From an uncultured Clostridia bacterium (GTDB lineage Bacteria; Bacillota; Clostridia; Oscillospirales; Acutalibacteraceae): a stretch of 23,414 bases of DNA. Each line of letters begins with the position of its first letter. Position 1 is the stretch's first letter. The stretch covers positions 1-23,414 of the forward strand of contig CANONE010000013.1 of NCBI GenBank assembly GCA_947567585.1, written 5' to 3'. The position numbers and the translations under genes were made by a program. Below are positions 21,914-23,414 of the stretch, one piece after another. The notes beneath the pieces were generated by a model. The model saw nothing but the letters and a program-made list of their open reading frames with translations. It made no database searches and was not told the origin of the DNA.

Positions 21914-21942
21914 TTGACAGGAGACGGGAAAACCGGTATGAT
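21914..21942 (+). promoter_or_regulatory. Predicted sigma-A promoter of the DUF212 gene
   Basis: TTGACA (21914-21919) and TATGAT (21937-21942), 17-base spacer, 36 bases before the start codon. Confidence 0.78.
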
Positions 21943-21977
21943 TGATTATACATACCCCGCTGTGAAAGGATATTCCC

Positions 21978-22472
21978 ATGGATCTCTCTATACTCATCTC
22001 CAACCCGCTCATCAATATCAGCGTTCTCTCCTGGGCCGCCGCTCAGCTGTTGAAAACGCTTGTGGACACGGTAAAGCACAAGCAGTTTGACCGCCACCGC
22101 TTGGCCGGGGCCGGGGGAATGCCCAGCTCCCACTCCGCTGTCACCTGCTCTGTGCTCTTGACATCCTATTACATGTACGGCTTCAATTCCCCGATTTTTG
22201 CCCTCTCTTTTGTGCTGGCCTTAATCGTCATGTATGACGCCACCGGCGTCCGTTGGGCGGCGGGACTTCACGCGAAAGCCATCAACCACATTGTGGAATA
22301 TTTAGAGCAGGACACCTCTCCGGAAGGCCGCCGGGCCCTTCACGAGCTGATCCCCAAACTCAACGAGTCCTTGGGCCACCGGGTCCGGGAGGCCATTTGC
22401 GGAGCCGCGCTGGGGTTCGTGATTGCCATGATCGGCCATTTTGTGCGTCAGGGGGGCGTGTATGGATTTTAA
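21978..22472 (+). CDS. Divergent PAP2 family membrane protein (DUF212, YuiD-like)
   Basis: A 164-residue integral membrane protein of the divergent PAP2/DUF212 family. It has about four hydrophobic segments, GGMPSSHSAVTCSVLLTSYY (about 47-66) resembling the phosphatase PSGH-type motif, MYDATGVRWAAGLHAKAIN (about 85-103), and a C-terminal ESLGHRVREAICGAALGF. PAP2 relatives remove phosphate from lipids or isoprenoid pyrophosphates; for this family an activity has not been shown to my knowledge. The ATG at 21978 has AAAGGA upstream. It has its own promoter. Confidence 0.9.
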   Translation: MDLSILISNPLINISVLSWAAAQLLKTLVDTVKHKQFDRHRLAGAGGMPSSHSAVTCSVLLTSYYMYGFNSPIFALSFVLALIVMYDATGVRWAAGLHAKAINHIVEYLEQDTSPEGRRALHELIPKLNESLGHRVREAICGAALGFVIAMIGHFVRQGGVYGF

Positions 22473-22540
22473 GAGTAGGCGGTTTTTTGCGTCCTTTGGT
22501 ACAGTTACATGGACGCCTTCATAAAGCGGCTGAATCTGTG

Positions 22541-22646
22541 CGAAAGGGAGACGCGCCCTATTATCCGGCGTTTCATTCCAAAGGGAACCAGCTTTGGCGA
22601 AGTGACCGCAGCGGATAGTAGGCTGGGACGCCGCAAACGCCTTTCG
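22541..22646. repeat. Imperfect palindromic element between convergent genes
   Basis: Nested inverted pairs: CGAAAGG (22541-22547) with CCTTTCG (22640-22646); CCTATTATCCG (22557-22567) with CGGATAGTAGG (22612-22622), one G-T pair; CCAAAG (22578-22583) with CTTTGG (22592-22597). It could be a mobile palindromic repeat or a structured RNA. There is no credible gene in 22473-22838. Confidence 0.55.
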
Positions 22647-22743
22647 AGCGGTACATAGCATAGCCCCCGAATAGTGGAAACAAAGGAAGCGGAACCGGAA
22701 ACGAGAAAAACGTCCGGTTTGGTTTTTTGTTGCCTTTTTGCGC

Positions 22744-22782
22744 AAAATCGGGGGTCCAGAACGCGCCAGGACCCCCGATTTT
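22744..22782. terminator. Bidirectional rho-independent terminator
   Basis: AAAATCGGGGGTCC (22744-22757) pairs perfectly with GGACCCCCGATTTT (22769-22782), 14 bp, with T-tracts on both strands. It separates the convergent DUF212 and GHL10 genes. Confidence 0.92.
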
Positions 22783-22838
22783 CATAGTCGGGAAAATGTA
22801 TTGAACGTTTTGTAACTTGCTCTTGCCTTTTGGCAGGT

Positions 22839-23414
22839 TCATGGGAGACTGGCCATGGCGGCCACAGCATTTCGCATCTCTCCCTCTGTTTGCGGGTTTT
22901 CCAATTGCTCACAGCTGTAAAGGATAATGCCATTACAAAGCGCGGCATGAGCATCGAGAATCTGCCGTTGGATCACGTCCCCGCCATCCCAACCGGCCTC
23001 GGTTTCACTGCCCGCTTTGTAAAGGGCCAAGCCAATATACAGGTCAAGATCCTTGTGCCGGTACAGGCTGGTCCACTCTTCCAGCGCCTGCGGGTAAGGG
23101 AGCGTCTCATTTTCATAGCTATAGTAGAGCTGTGGGCAAATATAATCTATATAGCCGGGCGTCGCGCACCAGGCGGCCACATCCGCTCCCATTTCCCTGT
23201 CGTTTTTCAGGTTCCCCTGGGGAGAGATTCCAAATACCGCCTGTGAATCTGCCGCCTTTACACGCTGGTATACCTCCGCCACCATGGCGTCAATATTGGC
23301 GCTCCTCCACTCGGCGAGACTCATAGGTTGCGACACCGTTTCCAAGTAGAGCTGGTAGGAGGCTTGGTCAAGCTCAGGCTCTTGGCTGGGGTAGAAGTAG
23401 TCGTCAAAGTGAAT
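22839..23414 (-). CDS. GHL10/DUF187 family glycosyl-hydrolase-like protein (5' part beyond window edge)
   Basis: The last 191 codons of a family 10 glycosylhydrolase-like (GHL10, DUF187, YngK/FenI-type) protein. The frame is open to the window edge, entering as IHFDDYFYPSQEPELDQASY. It then has WRSANIDAMVAEVYQRVKA, VFGISPQGNLKNDREMGADV, YIDYICPQLYYSYE and LYIGLALYKAGSE, the typical order in the barrel of this family. Members are secreted or surface proteins thought to act on cell-wall or other glycans; the substrate is unknown. The signal peptide and N-terminus are out of the window. It ends MASLP before a bidirectional terminator and is convergent with the DUF212 gene. Confidence 0.88.
   Translation of the reverse strand: MHFDDYFYPSQEPELDQASYQLYLETVSQPMSLAEWRSANIDAMVAEVYQRVKAADSQAVFGISPQGNLKNDREMGADVAAWCATPGYIDYICPQLYYSYENETLPYPQALEEWTSLYRHKDLDLYIGLALYKAGSETEAGWDGGDVIQRQILDAHAALCNGIILYSCEQLENPQTEGEMRNAVAAMASLP

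Noticed and set aside
22505..22954. Minus-strand frames in the gap after the DUF212 gene
   Set aside because: They span a perfect terminator and a palindromic element and show no family resemblance.

Overview
This 23.4 kb window looks like chromosomal core DNA of a strict anaerobe of the class Clostridia, most likely an Oscillospiraceae/Ruminococcaceae-type gut bacterium. The reasons are moderately high G+C, strong AGGAGG-type ribosome binding sites, sigma-A promoters, and a set of clostridial genes: DUF4364 protein, a two-domain pyruvate kinase, a class III (anaerobic) ribonucleotide reductase, potABCD, and minD next to mgsA. No phage, insertion sequence with transposase, CRISPR array, tRNA or rRNA was seen. 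The intergenic regions are unusually rich in palindromic repeats.

Layout. Positions 1-5190 (minus strand) hold a run read from a promoter near 5190: pyk (pyruvate kinase), an SPFH/prohibitin-like membrane protein, a DUF4364 protein and a GH36 alpha-galactosidase cut by the window edge. Positions 5338-6626 (plus) hold rplJ-rplL behind an L10-type leader and a terminator-like hairpin. A small two-helix membrane protein follows (6792-7151). Positions 7286-11829 hold a promoter, a foldable leader, a 347 bp palindromic element and then the polyamine ABC transporter potA-potB-potC-potD with overlapping or nearly touching genes. Positions 12057-13332 hold a MinD-like ATPase and methylglyoxal synthase. 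Positions 13492-17071 hold hisS and aspS. Positions 17129-20270 hold the class III ribonucleotide reductase gene nrdD and, 399 bp downstream, a 64-residue gene encoding only a glycyl-radical domain; this overlaps surE by 4 bp. Then come trmB (21164-21820), a DUF212/divergent PAP2 membrane protein (21978-22472) and, convergent on the minus strand, the 3' end of a GHL10/DUF187 glycosyl-hydrolase-like gene.

How the genes work together. Most encode housekeeping functions: lower glycolysis (pyk) and a methylglyoxal bypass (mgsA), translation (rplJ, rplL, hisS, aspS, trmB), polyamine uptake and anaerobic dNTP synthesis. The most striking observation is that the NrdD catalytic chain ends without the C-terminal glycyl-radical motif, while a separate well-translated small gene carries it. 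That suggests a two-polypeptide class III ribonucleotide reductase. nrdD is also flanked by perfect 34 bp inverted copies of a dispersed two-hairpin repeat. Other points worth a second look are a MinD lacking its membrane-targeting tail, a PotD anchored by a C-terminal helix, an MgsA with two substituted active-site positions, and several foldable leaders with no family assigned.
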